Below, piece after piece: positions 17,060 through 24,919 of a DNA stretch of 64,000 bases (positions within the stretch are counted from its first letter, which is position 1; each line of letters opens with the position of its first letter). This DNA comes from Oscillospiraceae bacterium (lineage in GTDB: Bacteria > Bacillota > Clostridia > Oscillospirales > Acutalibacteraceae). Below the pieces are notes generated by a model that was not told where the DNA came from, ran no database searches, and was given only the letters and a program-made list of their open reading frames with translations. The stretch spans positions 69,606-133,605 of the forward strand of contig DPOR01000017.1 of NCBI GenBank assembly GCA_003538135.1, written 5' to 3'. A program made the translations under genes and the position numbers.

Positions 17060-19624
17060 TCAGCCTTTTGCGTCATACCATGTGCGCCCGGAATGCACAT
17101 CCGCAACGAGTCCGACGGAGAGCCTGGCCGCGTTCTCCATTTCCTCTTTAAGCAGCGCGCTCACGCGCTCCTTCTCGTTCTCCGGCGCTTCGACTATCAG
17201 CTCATCGTGCACCTGCATAATAAGCTTCGCCGCCAGGTTTTCGCGCTCAAGGCGTTCATAGACTCTTATCATGGCTATTTTTATTATATCGGCCGCCGTG
17301 CCCTGAATGGGCATATTTCGCGCCACGCGCTCGCCGAAAGCGCGTGTGTTGGCGTTCGACGCCGTAAGCTCGGGCAGATATCTGCGCCGCGCAAACATCG
17401 TCTCGGCATAGCCGTCCTTCTTCGCCTTTTCGACTACATCGTGCATATATTTGTCAACGCCCGAATAGTGCCTGAGATAACCCTTTATATATTCGTCCGC
17501 CTCGCTGCGGCTGACTCCGATATCTTTGGCGAGCGAGAACGCGCCGATACCGTAGACTATACCGAAATTGACCGCCTTTGCGCGGCTTCTCATCATCGGG
17601 GTGACAAGCTGCGGCGGCATATCGAACACCTCGGATGCGGTGACAGTATGGATATCCGTGTTGTCGTTGAACGCCTTTATCATATTTGCGTCGCCCGAAA
17701 TATGGGCGAGCACGCGCAGCTCGATCTGCGAATAGTCCGCGTCAACGAGCACGCAGCCGGGGCGCGCAACAAAGAATTTGCGCATCTCGCGCCCGAGCGG
17801 CGAACGCACGGGGATATTCTGAAGATTCGGCTCGGCGGATGAAATCCTGCCCGTCCTCGTCTCGGTCTGATTGAGGGTCGAGCGTATGCGTCCGTCCTCT
17901 CCTATGACCTTGAGCAGACCGTCGCAATAGGTCGACCTCAGCTTTGAAAGCGTCCTGTATTCAAGGATATCGCGCACCGCGGGATGCTTGTTTTCGAGCG
18001 ATTCAAGCACCTGCGCGTCGGTCGAATATCCGTTCTTTGTCTTTTTCTTTGCCGGCAGACCGAGCTTGTCAAAAAGCGCCTCGCCGAGCTGCTTGGGTGA
18101 ATTCAAGTTGAACTCATAGCCGACGAGCGAATAAATCTCGCGCTCTATGTCGGCTATTCTCTCGCCGAGTCTGCTTCCGAATTCGGCTATGCCGTCGCGG
18201 TCGACGGCGAAGCCCGTCCGCTCCATTGACGAGAGTACACGGGCAAGCGGAAGCTCGATATCATAAAGCAGCTTCTGCTGACCGTTTTCCTCTATTTTTT
18301 TATTCATAGCCGCAAAGAGCCTGCGAAGCGATGCGGCGGCACAGTCGTTCTCATCGCCGCTCTCCGTAGGCACCGCCGCCGAATATTCGCCCGCAAGACG
18401 CAGAGCGTCATAGGACGAGGCGGATGGATTGAGAACATAGCCCTCAAGCTCCAAATCGCCGCACATATTCCTGCACAGCGCCGAGCAGCCCTGCGCAAAC
18501 GAGTAGAGAGCTTTTATATTCGCCGTGTATTTCTTTATATTTCTGTCCTCAAGCAGCTTTACAAAAAACGGATAGAAGCCTTCGTTTTCGCAGTCGCACA
18601 CGAGGACTTTATCCCCGAGGTCGAAGCGGCATTTTTCGCCGTCCCATAGAAAATAGCTCTCGCCGTCCGATTTAAGGCGCGTCATGAGCTGATCGAAATC
18701 ATCCTCCGCGCAGACGGGCACGGGTTTCTCCTCGCTCCGAGGCTCGGAGGCTGCGCTCGATATCTCAAGGCCGAGGCGGTCTATGAGCTTAAACATCTCG
18801 AGGTCTGCGAGCATTCTTGTGACCTTGAAATTGTCGGGTGCCTTGAGCAAATAGCTCTGCGGGTCGCTGTCTATCGGAATATCGCAGTTTATCGTGCCGA
18901 GTTTCTTGCTCAAAAATGCCATATCCCTGTCTTTTTTCAGCTTGTCCCGCACGCCGGGCTTTATGTCTATCGTGTCAATATTGTCGTAGATATATTCAAT
19001 CGAGCCGAAGCGGGCTATCAAATCGTCCGCCGTCTTTTCGCCTATTCCCGCAACGCCGGGGATATTGTCCGAGCTGTCGCCCATGAGGGCTTTTATATCA
19101 ATGAGCTTTTCGGGCTCAACGCCGTATTTTTCGCGCACGGCCTCGGGCGTATATCTGTCGGTCACGGGTCTGCCCATCTTCGTCGCGGCAAGAAGAACGT
19201 TGACGCTCTCGGACACGAGCTGGAGACTGTCTCTGTCTCCCGTGGCTATCGTGCAGGCGGCGCTGCCGCTGTGGCGCGCGAGAGTGCCGAGGATATCGTC
19301 CGCCTCATAGCCGGGCTTCTCCACTATCGGCACACCCATGGCTTCAAGCAGCTCCTTGAGCACGGGCAGCTGCTGCGCGAGCTCGTCGGGCATACCCTTT
19401 CTTGTCGCCTTATAGCCGCCGTACATCTCGTGGCGAAATGTCGGCTGCTTTACATCGAATGCCACCGCCACCGCCTCGGGTCGGCACTCATCCTTGAGGC
19501 GCAGGAAGATATTCATAAAGCCGTAAATGGCGTTGGTGAATCTGCCGTCCTTCGTCGTGAGCACCTTTATGCCGTAAAACGCGCGGTTCAATATGCTGTT
19601 TCCGTCGATAACAAGAAAATTCAT
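17060..19624 (-). CDS. polA: DNA polymerase I, proofreading domain degenerate
   Basis: 854 residues. The 5'-3' exonuclease domain (about 1-290) starts with MNFLVIDGNSILNRAFYG and has the GYEADDILGT acidic cluster near 107. The middle domain (about 290-480) lacks the DxE metal ligands of the 3'-5' exonuclease (the place reads FLWDGEKCRFDL), so proofreading is probably absent, as in several other Firmicutes. The polymerase domain has motif A DADYSQIELR near 625, the O-helix RSRAKAVNFGIVYG and motif C QVHDELIVEAP near 806. It heads a polA, phosphatase, rimI, tsaD run; TATAAT precedes it at about 19655 without a clear -35. Confidence 0.97.
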   Translation of the reverse strand: MNFLVIDGNSILNRAFYGIKVLTTKDGRFTNAIYGFMNIFLRLKDECRPEAVAVAFDVKQPTFRHEMYGGYKATRKGMPDELAQQLPVLKELLEAMGVPIVEKPGYEADDILGTLARHSGSAACTIATGDRDSLQLVSESVNVLLAATKMGRPVTDRYTPEAVREKYGVEPEKLIDIKALMGDSSDNIPGVAGIGEKTADDLIARFGSIEYIYDNIDTIDIKPGVRDKLKKDRDMAFLSKKLGTINCDIPIDSDPQSYLLKAPDNFKVTRMLADLEMFKLIDRLGLEISSAASEPRSEEKPVPVCAEDDFDQLMTRLKSDGESYFLWDGEKCRFDLGDKVLVCDCENEGFYPFFVKLLEDRNIKKYTANIKALYSFAQGCSALCRNMCGDLELEGYVLNPSASSYDALRLAGEYSAAVPTESGDENDCAAASLRRLFAAMNKKIEENGQQKLLYDIELPLARVLSSMERTGFAVDRDGIAEFGSRLGERIADIEREIYSLVGYEFNLNSPKQLGEALFDKLGLPAKKKTKNGYSTDAQVLESLENKHPAVRDILEYRTLSKLRSTYCDGLLKVIGEDGRIRSTLNQTETRTGRISSAEPNLQNIPVRSPLGREMRKFFVARPGCVLVDADYSQIELRVLAHISGDANMIKAFNDNTDIHTVTASEVFDMPPQLVTPMMRSRAKAVNFGIVYGIGAFSLAKDIGVSRSEADEYIKGYLRHYSGVDKYMHDVVEKAKKDGYAETMFARRRYLPELTASNANTRAFGERVARNMPIQGTAADIIKIAMIRVYERLERENLAAKLIMQVHDELIVEAPENEKERVSALLKEEMENAARLSVGLVADVHSGRTWYDAKG

Positions 19625-19691
19625 GTCAGCCTCCGTGCATCAAATCTCAGATATTATATTATACCACATAAGCTGCGGTTTGCATACTTTT

Positions 19692-20810
19692 TTATGCCCT
19701 TTTTCCCTTTATATAGACGCACCGAAGCTCGGTCAAATCGGACGAGAGGACAGTTAAGTCCGCGCGCTTGCCGAGCGCTATGCTGCCCGTCACGGAATCG
19801 ACGCCTATGGCGCGGGCGGGATTTATTGTGCAGGATTTCACCGCCTGGCGCAGCGGCACTCCGAACGAGAGAATATTCTTAAACTCCGCAAAAATATTTG
19901 TGGTGCTCGCGGCTATCGTGCCGTCCGAGAGCAGCGCCTTGCCGCCTCTGACATATACCGTAGTGCCGCCCAGCTCGTATTCGCCGTCGCCGAGTCCCGA
20001 GGCACACATGGAATCGCTGACCGCAACGCTCCTGTCCTCGCCGAGTATCTTATAGAGCAGAGCGAGATAGGACGGGTGGATGTGCATTCCGTCGCTTATA
20101 AGCTCCGCCGTGGCATTCTCGGCTCTGAGCGCCGCCACTGCCGCGCCGGGCTTGCGGTTATATATCGGATCCATACCGTTTAGAAGATGCGTCGTGTGGG
20201 TTATTCCGTTTTTATAGCCGAGCTCCGCCTGTTCAAAAGTTGCGGCGGTATGCGCGGCGGATACGGTGCATATTTTTGCCGCTTCGCGCGCAAACTCAAT
20301 CGCCCCGGGAAGCTCGGGCGCCAGCGACACGAGCCTTATCTTGCAGATTTTGTCGAGCTTTTTAAGCTCGTCTATGTCGGGCTCGCGCAGATATTCGGGA
20401 TTCTGTGCGCCGCGCTTTGCATAGGAGAGGAACGGCCCCTCCATATTGATGCCGTGAATATAAGCGCCGCTCTCTTTGCCGATATACTCGGCCGCTCTCT
20501 CAAACGCCCGCTCTATCCTTTCATAGGGCAGGGTCATAGACGCGGGGCAGAAAGAGGTCACGCCGAAGCGTGCGAGCGTTTTCGACATTGTTTCGAGCGT
20601 GTCCGGCAGAGCGTCGGAGAAATCCGCCCCACCGCAGCCGTGAATATGTATGTCTATAAATCCGGGCAGAATAACGCTACCCGAGAGGTCGTGCTCCTCT
20701 GCGCCGCTTAAATTTTCACCTATCTCGACTATCAAACCGTCCTCAACGCGCAGGTCGGCGCGACGGAGATTAAAATCAAAATCAAATATATCCGCATTTT
20801 TCAGTATCAT
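19692..20810 (-). CDS. nagA: N-acetylglucosamine-6-phosphate deacetylase
   Basis: 372 residues from the ATG at 20810, which has GGAGGGA seven bases upstream; an upstream in-frame start would fall in the acpP terminator. It would deacetylate GlcNAc-6-P to GlcN-6-P in amino-sugar and cell-wall recycling. Amidohydrolase metal and catalytic residues are visible: IDIHIHG near 55, the metal Glu in MEGPF near 125, His in SAAHTAATF near 190, THLLNGM near 215, and Asp in VSDSM near 272. No nagB or PTS gene adjoins it. Confidence 0.95.
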   Translation of the reverse strand: MILKNADIFDFDFNLRRADLRVEDGLIVEIGENLSGAEEHDLSGSVILPGFIDIHIHGCGGADFSDALPDTLETMSKTLARFGVTSFCPASMTLPYERIERAFERAAEYIGKESGAYIHGINMEGPFLSYAKRGAQNPEYLREPDIDELKKLDKICKIRLVSLAPELPGAIEFAREAAKICTVSAAHTAATFEQAELGYKNGITHTTHLLNGMDPIYNRKPGAAVAALRAENATAELISDGMHIHPSYLALLYKILGEDRSVAVSDSMCASGLGDGEYELGGTTVYVRGGKALLSDGTIAASTTNIFAEFKNILSFGVPLRQAVKSCTINPARAIGVDSVTGSIALGKRADLTVLSSDLTELRCVYIKGKRA

Positions 20811-20834
20811 ATTATATTCCCTCCGTTGCGGCAA

Positions 20835-20876
20835 AAGGGGCTGTTTCATATTGAGTCCAATACAAAACAGCCCCTT
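20835..20876 (-). terminator. Terminator of acpP
   Basis: A perfect 12-bp stem (AAGGGGCTGTTT 20835-20846, AAACAGCCCCTT 20865-20876) with a short T tract on the minus strand, located between acpP and nagA. Confidence 0.8.
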
Positions 20877-20895
20877 CGTTATTGATTGTTACTGA

Positions 20896-21126
20896 TTACT
20901 CGTTATCGTCAATGAACTTAACGATATCACCGACAGTTCTGATATGATCGAGAACATCGTCGGGAACCTCGAGATTGAACTCTTCCTCGATGGACATCGA
21001 GAGATCGACAAGGTCAAGGCTGTCTGCGCCGAGATCGCCGGAAATAGATGCATCCTCGGTAACGAGATGGCTGTCTATCTCGAGCTGCTCGCAAATAATT
21101 TTCTGGACTCTTTCAAAAGTTGACAT
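20896..21126 (-). CDS. acpP: Acyl carrier protein
   Basis: 76 residues, acidic, with the phosphopantetheine attachment Ser36 in LGADSLDLVDL followed by IEEEFNLEVPDD. It carries acyl chains during fatty acid synthesis. No fab genes lie beside it, so it appears to be a single-gene unit with its own promoter (21216-21244) and terminator (20835-20876). RBS GGAGAAATAAAA precedes the ATG. Confidence 0.97.
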   Translation of the reverse strand: MSTFERVQKIICEQLEIDSHLVTEDASISGDLGADSLDLVDLSMSIEEEFNLEVPDDVLDHIRTVGDIVKFIDDNE

Positions 21127-21215
21127 TTTTATTTCTCCTTATACTGTAATTTTAAAATCAACCTTTTGTTTTGAAGATTCGGAAATATCTTCCGCTTCTC
21201 TTCTCTATAGTATAG

Positions 21216-21244
21216 ATATTATTAATATTATCGCCGTTTGTCAA
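21216..21244 (-). promoter_or_regulatory. sigA promoter of acpP
   Basis: Minus strand: consensus TTGACA (21239-21244), 17-base spacer, TAATAT (21216-21221). Confidence 0.75.
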
Positions 21245-21307
21245 TACTTTATCTGTAAAAATTTTATTAACTTCGGAATAGTCAATTTGTTTTGACTCAA
21301 AAGCCGT

Positions 21308-21336
21308 GAATATCGCCGCGCGTAGGGGCAAAAATA
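21308..21336 (+). promoter_or_regulatory. Possible sigma F/G-type promoter of spoVAE
   Basis: GAATA (21308-21312), 16-base spacer, CAAAAATA (21329-21336) resembles the forespore consensus (GnATA, CATnnTA-like) and no sigA promoter is obvious. The match is partial. Confidence 0.3.
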
Positions 21337-21364
21337 AGCTTGAAAATAATTTTCGGGTGATTGT

Positions 21365-21730
21365 ATGGATATATTTCTCAGCCTTTTGAAGGCGTTCGCG
21401 GTCGGCGGTGCCATATGCGCCGTCGGTCAGATAATAATGGATTTGACAAAGCTCACTCCCGGGCGCATACTCGTCTGCTTCGTCGTGGCGGGAGTCGCGC
21501 TCGGCGGGCTCGGAATATATGCGCCGATAGCAAAATGGGCGGGCGCGGGAGCCACCGTGCCGCTCACGGGCTTCGGCTTTGCCATGGTCAAGGGAGTCCG
21601 TGAGGCGATAGCAGAGAGAGGTGCACTCGGCATTCTCACGGGGCCGCTCAGCGCCTCGAGCGCGGGCATAACGGCGGCCGTTCTCTGTGGTCTTATCGCG
21701 TCGTTTGTCTCAAGGCCTAAGGAAAAATGA
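21365..21730 (+). CDS. spoVAE: Stage V sporulation protein AE
   Basis: 121 residues with about four hydrophobic segments and the SpoVAE pattern: AVGGAICAVGQIIMDLTKLTPGRILV, then VALGGLGIYAPIAKWAGAGATVPLTGFGF and a C-terminal GPLSASSAGITAAV. SpoVA proteins form an inner-membrane channel of spores for dipicolinic acid. Normally spoVAC, spoVAD and spoVAE are adjacent; here spoVAE stands alone between acpP and a small ORF, so the partners must be elsewhere or missing. No strong SD precedes it (TTTTCGGGTGATTGT). Confidence 0.93.
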   Translation: MDIFLSLLKAFAVGGAICAVGQIIMDLTKLTPGRILVCFVVAGVALGGLGIYAPIAKWAGAGATVPLTGFGFAMVKGVREAIAERGALGILTGPLSASSAGITAAVLCGLIASFVSRPKEK

Positions 21731-21736
21731 GAAAAA

Positions 21737-21777
21737 TCACCTGCCATACGACAATGCGTGTAGCAGGTGAATTTTTT
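21737..21777. terminator. Bidirectional terminator between spoVAE and the 59-residue gene
   Basis: TCACCTGC (21737-21744) pairs with GCAGGTGA (21763-21770); T runs follow on the plus strand (ATTTTTTC) and on the minus strand (GATTTTTCTC). Confidence 0.8.
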
Positions 21778-21783
21778 CTAAAA

Positions 21784-21963
21784 TCAGTTGGCTGCGGGTG
21801 CGCAGGTATCGCAGCAGGAGCAGGAGACGTAATTCTCCGGCTCGTCAGCAACAGCCTTCTTCTTGTCTATAATCTTCTTGACTGCAAACGCCACACCGAC
21901 AACAGCTGCTGCAACAGCGATGATGATAGCGACGATTTTGATTATCTTCTTGGCCTTGTCCAT
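21784..21963 (-). CDS. Small membrane protein with C-terminal cysteine cluster
   Basis: 59 residues, read by hand from ATG 21963 to TGA 21784, with a near-perfect AGGAGGTGAAACC ribosome site. The N-terminus is basic (MDKAKKIIK), residues about 10-28 form one Ile/Val/Ala transmembrane helix, then KKIIDKKK, and the tail reads YVSCSCCDTCAPAAN with four Cys in seven positions. The tail should be cytoplasmic or external depending on topology; positive charges on both sides make that undecided. The Cys cluster suggests metal or redox binding (inference). I do not recognise the family. It has its own terminator at 21737-21770. Confidence 0.75.
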   Translation of the reverse strand: MDKAKKIIKIVAIIIAVAAAVVGVAFAVKKIIDKKKAVADEPENYVSCSCCDTCAPAAN

Positions 21964-22093
21964 GGTTTCACCTCCTGTTCAAATTTTAACAATTATGATT
22001 ATACGCTAAACATCCGAAAAAGTCAAACCATACCGAAAAAAATTAATAAATAAATAAAATATTACAACGCATTTAAAACGATGGGTAAAAAAA

Positions 22094-22125
22094 TTAACGG
22101 TCATGGCAAAAGCCAGAACCGTTAA
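22094..22125 (-). terminator. Terminator of rpsT
   Basis: TTAACGGT (22094-22101) pairs with ACCGTTAA (22118-22125); the minus strand then has a run of seven T. Confidence 0.85.
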
Positions 22126-22143
22126 CCGTTTTGTTTTGCAATT

Positions 22144-22401
22144 TTACGCCTCGTTGAGAAGCTTTGCAAGAGCGGACTTCTTGCGGGCAGCGTTGTTCTT
22201 ATGAATAAGGCCCTTGGCTGCTGCCTGATCGACCTTCTTTATAGCTGCGTTAACAACTTCCTTCTTATCTGCCGCATTGGTCTCAGCAGCGGCGTGAGCC
22301 TTCTTTATGGCAGTCTTAAGGGCTGAATTGCGGGACTTGTTGCGTGCGGTCTTTGTCTTGTTGACGAGAACACGCTTCTTAGCTGACTTGATATTAGGCA
22401 T
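22144..22401 (-). CDS. rpsT: 30S ribosomal protein S20
   Basis: 85 residues, very Lys/Ala-rich and helical, starting MPNIKSAKKRVLVNKTKTARN, the family hallmark. It binds the 5' domain of 16S rRNA. Single gene, RBS GGAGGTGCAAAA, with a strong terminator after the stop. It diverges from gpr. It is not linked to holA or lepA here. Confidence 0.98.
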   Translation of the reverse strand: MPNIKSAKKRVLVNKTKTARNKSRNSALKTAIKKAHAAAETNAADKKEVVNAAIKKVDQAAAKGLIHKNNAARKKSALAKLLNEA

Positions 22402-22519
22402 TTTTGCACCTCCTTCATCATACAGTTAATTATCTTATCATAGACTTTGGCAAAATGCAAGAGAAAAAGAAAATTTTTTGCCTTTCGCGCTCTGCGAAAG
22501 CGAAACGGGGACGAAAAAA

Positions 22520-23383
22520 ATGAACTTCAGAACAGACCTTGCACTCGAGGTGCGCGAAAATCTCGAGGGCGGCAAAATCGACGGCGTAGAATGCACGGAA
22601 TTCAAAAGCGCGGGAGCGGAGATAACCCGCCTGAAAATCACGGACAGCCGCGGTGAGGCGGCTCTCGGCAAGCCCTGCGGAGAATATATAACGGTTCAGT
22701 CGCAGTCCTTTGCGCGCTCCTCACGCATAAGCGACGAGCTGACGGACGCCGTGGCGCGGGAGCTCTCCCGACTGCTGCCGAAAGACGGCACGGTGCTCGC
22801 GGCGGGGCTCGGCAACACGAATATAACGCCCGATGCGCTCGGCCCTAAATTCATAAGGGGCGTATTTGTGACAAGGCATCTGAAGCGCGAGCTATGCGAA
22901 CAGTTGGGACTGGGCAGCCTGCGTCCCGTCGCGGCTATAGCACCCGGCGTACTCGGGCAGACGGGGGTCGAGACGGGCGAGCTTCTCTTGGGCGCCGTGA
23001 ATGTGATAAAGCCCTGCGCCGTGATAGTCGTCGACGCACTCGCCGCACGCAAGCTCGGCAGGCTCGGCAGCACGGTTCAGATATCCGACAGCGGCATAAT
23101 CCCGGGCTCGGGAGTCGGCAATTCCCGCGCCGAGATAAGCCGCAGGACGCTCGGCGTGCCTGTCATATCCGTGGGTGTGCCTACTGTTGTTGACGCGCAG
23201 ACTCTCGCCCGCGACGTATCCGGGCAGCGCACGGAAAAAGCCGCAGCCGACACAAAAATGATGGTCACGCCCAAGGAAATCGACCTGCTTATAGAGCGCT
23301 GCTCGGGACTGCTCTCCTTGGCCGTCAACCGCGCTTTACAGCCGGAGCTGAGCATAAAAGACCTCGTTGAGCTCACGAACTGA
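22520..23383 (+). CDS. gpr: GPR germination (spore) protease
   Basis: 287 residues from the ATG at 22520. The N-terminal NFRTDLALEV matches the family start (IRTDLAVEA type). Characteristic blocks are AAGLGNTNITPDALGPK near 95, APGVLGQTGVETGE near 145, VIVVDALAARKLGRLGSTVQ near 175 and DSGIIPGSGVGN near 195. GPR is a self-processing endoprotease that degrades small acid-soluble spore proteins on germination and is made as a zymogen in the forespore. Together with spoVAE it shows that the organism can make endospores. Its SD is weak (ACGGGGAC). Confidence 0.97.
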   Translation: MNFRTDLALEVRENLEGGKIDGVECTEFKSAGAEITRLKITDSRGEAALGKPCGEYITVQSQSFARSSRISDELTDAVARELSRLLPKDGTVLAAGLGNTNITPDALGPKFIRGVFVTRHLKRELCEQLGLGSLRPVAAIAPGVLGQTGVETGELLLGAVNVIKPCAVIVVDALAARKLGRLGSTVQISDSGIIPGSGVGNSRAEISRRTLGVPVISVGVPTVVDAQTLARDVSGQRTEKAAADTKMMVTPKEIDLLIERCSGLLSLAVNRALQPELSIKDLVELTN

Positions 23384-23548
23384 CAAATTCGGCGCGAATT
23401 GTTACAGAAATGTTACAATTTAATCTTTCTTTGTAACCATTTTGTATTTAACTGTAATCGTTTTGTGGTAGCTTTATCACCTCGCCCGGTATATACTATA
23501 GGTACAGTAGAAAAGAGAAACTACGAAACGGTTAAGGAGGAAACAAAA

Positions 23549-23644
23549 ATGGTAATACAGGCATTAGGAATCATTTTGGTATTGGCAGTTGTTATGTCGG
23601 TTGCGGCAGTTGGCAGCTCGACCTCCGGCAGAACCGATCCGTAA
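23549..23644 (+). CDS. 31-residue hydrophobic peptide
   Basis: ATG 23549 follows a very strong AAGGAGG (23534-23540) with 8-base spacing and runs 31 codons to TAA. After MVIQ, residues 5-21 are hydrophobic (ALGIILVLAVVMSVAAV), then GSSTSGRTDP. It looks like a single-pass membrane peptide. A TATACT (23492-23497) lies 50 bases upstream without a clear -35. A perfect 10-bp terminator follows at 23731. The strong SD, tidy end and own terminator argue for a real gene, but I do not know the family; neighbourhood to gpr raises a sporulation link only as inference. Confidence 0.6.
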   Translation: MVIQALGIILVLAVVMSVAAVGSSTSGRTDP

Positions 23645-23730
23645 AGGGGTCATCTGTGCGGCAAAACTAAAATTAATTACTCCTCGATTGTCGCCGCTTG
23701 TGCGGGCGGCGGCAAATCAGTTCCCCATCG

Positions 23731-23762
23731 CCCCCAGAGCTTCCGGTGCTCTGGGGGTTTCC
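23731..23762 (+). terminator. Terminator after the 31-residue peptide
   Basis: CCCCCAGAGC (23731-23740) pairs perfectly with GCTCTGGGGG (23748-23757), followed by TTTCCCCTTTT. Confidence 0.8.
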
Positions 23763-23840
23763 CCTTTTGGCAAAAGTCCTCATCTGTTATTTTTTGTGTT
23801 CTACGGATTTAGGAAAGCCGTAAATTACCGCAAAAAACCG

Positions 23841-23923
23841 CGGGCGGATGATATCCGCCCCTACACGGTTCAATGTACGTCAGCCGCTGTATTTTTGAGG
23901 GCAAACAAGGTTTGCCCCTACGG
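23841..23923. repeat. Two palindromic 'GCCCCTAC' repeats in the gpr-yebC gap
   Basis: 23841-23864 is a 24-base unit (CGGGCGGAT, centre GATATC, ending CCGCCCCTAC) identical to units at 38194-38217 and 38307-38330. 23899-23923 is a variant built the same way (GGGCAAAC, centre, GTTTGCCCCTACGG). Both are inverted repeats followed by the same CTAC end. The 430-base gap 23645-24074 holds these, two terminators and nothing else I can identify. Confidence 0.8.
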
Positions 23924-23993
23924 TGCGCCTCTTGCAACGGCGCTGTAAAACCCCAATTTGCCAATATCTCATACGGCTTCGATTTATATAAAA

Positions 23994-24023
23994 AGTCCCG
24001 ACAGGCATTATACTGTCGGGACT
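23994..24023 (-). terminator. Terminator of yebC
   Basis: AGTCCCGACA (23994-24003) pairs perfectly with TGTCGGGACT (24014-24023); minus strand then reads TTTTTATA. Confidence 0.85.
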
Positions 24024-24074
24024 GAATCTGTTTTACAGACACTCTGCCTTATGGCGGCTCTGTCTTTTTTAATT

Positions 24075-24815
24075 TTACTCTGCGTCGTCGGCGTTTTCCC
24101 AGTTGTGCCAGACGTTCTGAACGTCGTCGTTATCCTCAAACATCTCGAGCATCTTGCTCATGTTCTTGATATCGTCCTCGTTCTCGAGTCTTGTGTAGCT
24201 CGAGGGAACATACTCGACTTCTGCAGAGAGGAATGTGTAGCCCTTCTTCTCAAGATCCTCGCATATGGCGGAGAAATCGGCGGGCTCTGTGCGGATATCA
24301 AAAACTCCGTCGTCGGTCAGGAAGTCAACGGCTCCTGCCTCGAGAGCATCCTCCATCAGCTTCTCCTCGTCAATATCGCCGTCATTCTCTATAACAATAA
24401 CGCCCTGCTTCGAGAACATGAAGGAGACGCAGCCGCTCTGACCCATGTTGCCGCCGAACTTGTCGAAATAGTGGCGCATATCGCCGGCAGTCCTGTTGCG
24501 GTTATCCGTAAGCGTTTCAACTATAACGGCGATACCCGACGGACCGTAGCCCTCGTACATGATCTCCTCGTAGTTGTCCGCGTTGCCGTCGCCGGCAGCC
24601 TTCTTGATGATACGGTCTATGTTGTCGTTGGGAACGTTGTTCGCCTTGGCCTTGGAAATGATATCCTTGAGCTTCGAGTTCGACGCCGGGTCGGGGCCGC
24701 CCTCGCGTACCGCAACGGCTATCTCGCGGCCGATCTTCGTGAAGATCTTCGCGCGCTGGTTATCCGTTTTCTCTTTCTTTCTCTTGATGGTACTCCATTT
24801 TGAATGTCCTGACAT
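24075..24815 (-). CDS. yebC: YebC/PmpR family protein
   Basis: 246 residues, the standard length, beginning MSGHSKWSTIKRKKEKTDNQ, followed by AKIFTKIGREIAVAVREGG and the acidic middle domain (YEGYGPSGIAVIVE near 102). Members were named as transcription regulators; more recent work on the family links it to translation of difficult sequences such as polyproline, like mitochondrial TACO1. Here it is a single gene with its own promoter (24879-24908) and terminator, not linked to ruvABC as in proteobacteria. RBS GGAGGGA. Confidence 0.97.
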   Translation of the reverse strand: MSGHSKWSTIKRKKEKTDNQRAKIFTKIGREIAVAVREGGPDPASNSKLKDIISKAKANNVPNDNIDRIIKKAAGDGNADNYEEIMYEGYGPSGIAVIVETLTDNRNRTAGDMRHYFDKFGGNMGQSGCVSFMFSKQGVIVIENDGDIDEEKLMEDALEAGAVDFLTDDGVFDIRTEPADFSAICEDLEKKGYTFLSAEVEYVPSSYTRLENEDDIKNMSKMLEMFEDNDDVQNVWHNWENADDAE

Positions 24816-24878
24816 ATAAGCCGCGCCTTTGGCGCGTCCCTCCTTTGACTATCTGATAAAGCTTGTTTCTAACGGTTG

Positions 24879-24908
24879 ATTATACAATAAAAGCTCGCAA
24901 TCTGTCAA
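24879..24908 (-). promoter_or_regulatory. sigA promoter of yebC
   Basis: Minus strand TTGACA (24903-24908), 18-base spacer, TATAAT (24879-24884). It lies directly after the end of the polymer-export operon. Confidence 0.85.
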
Positions 24909-24919
24909 GTGCTACGCCC

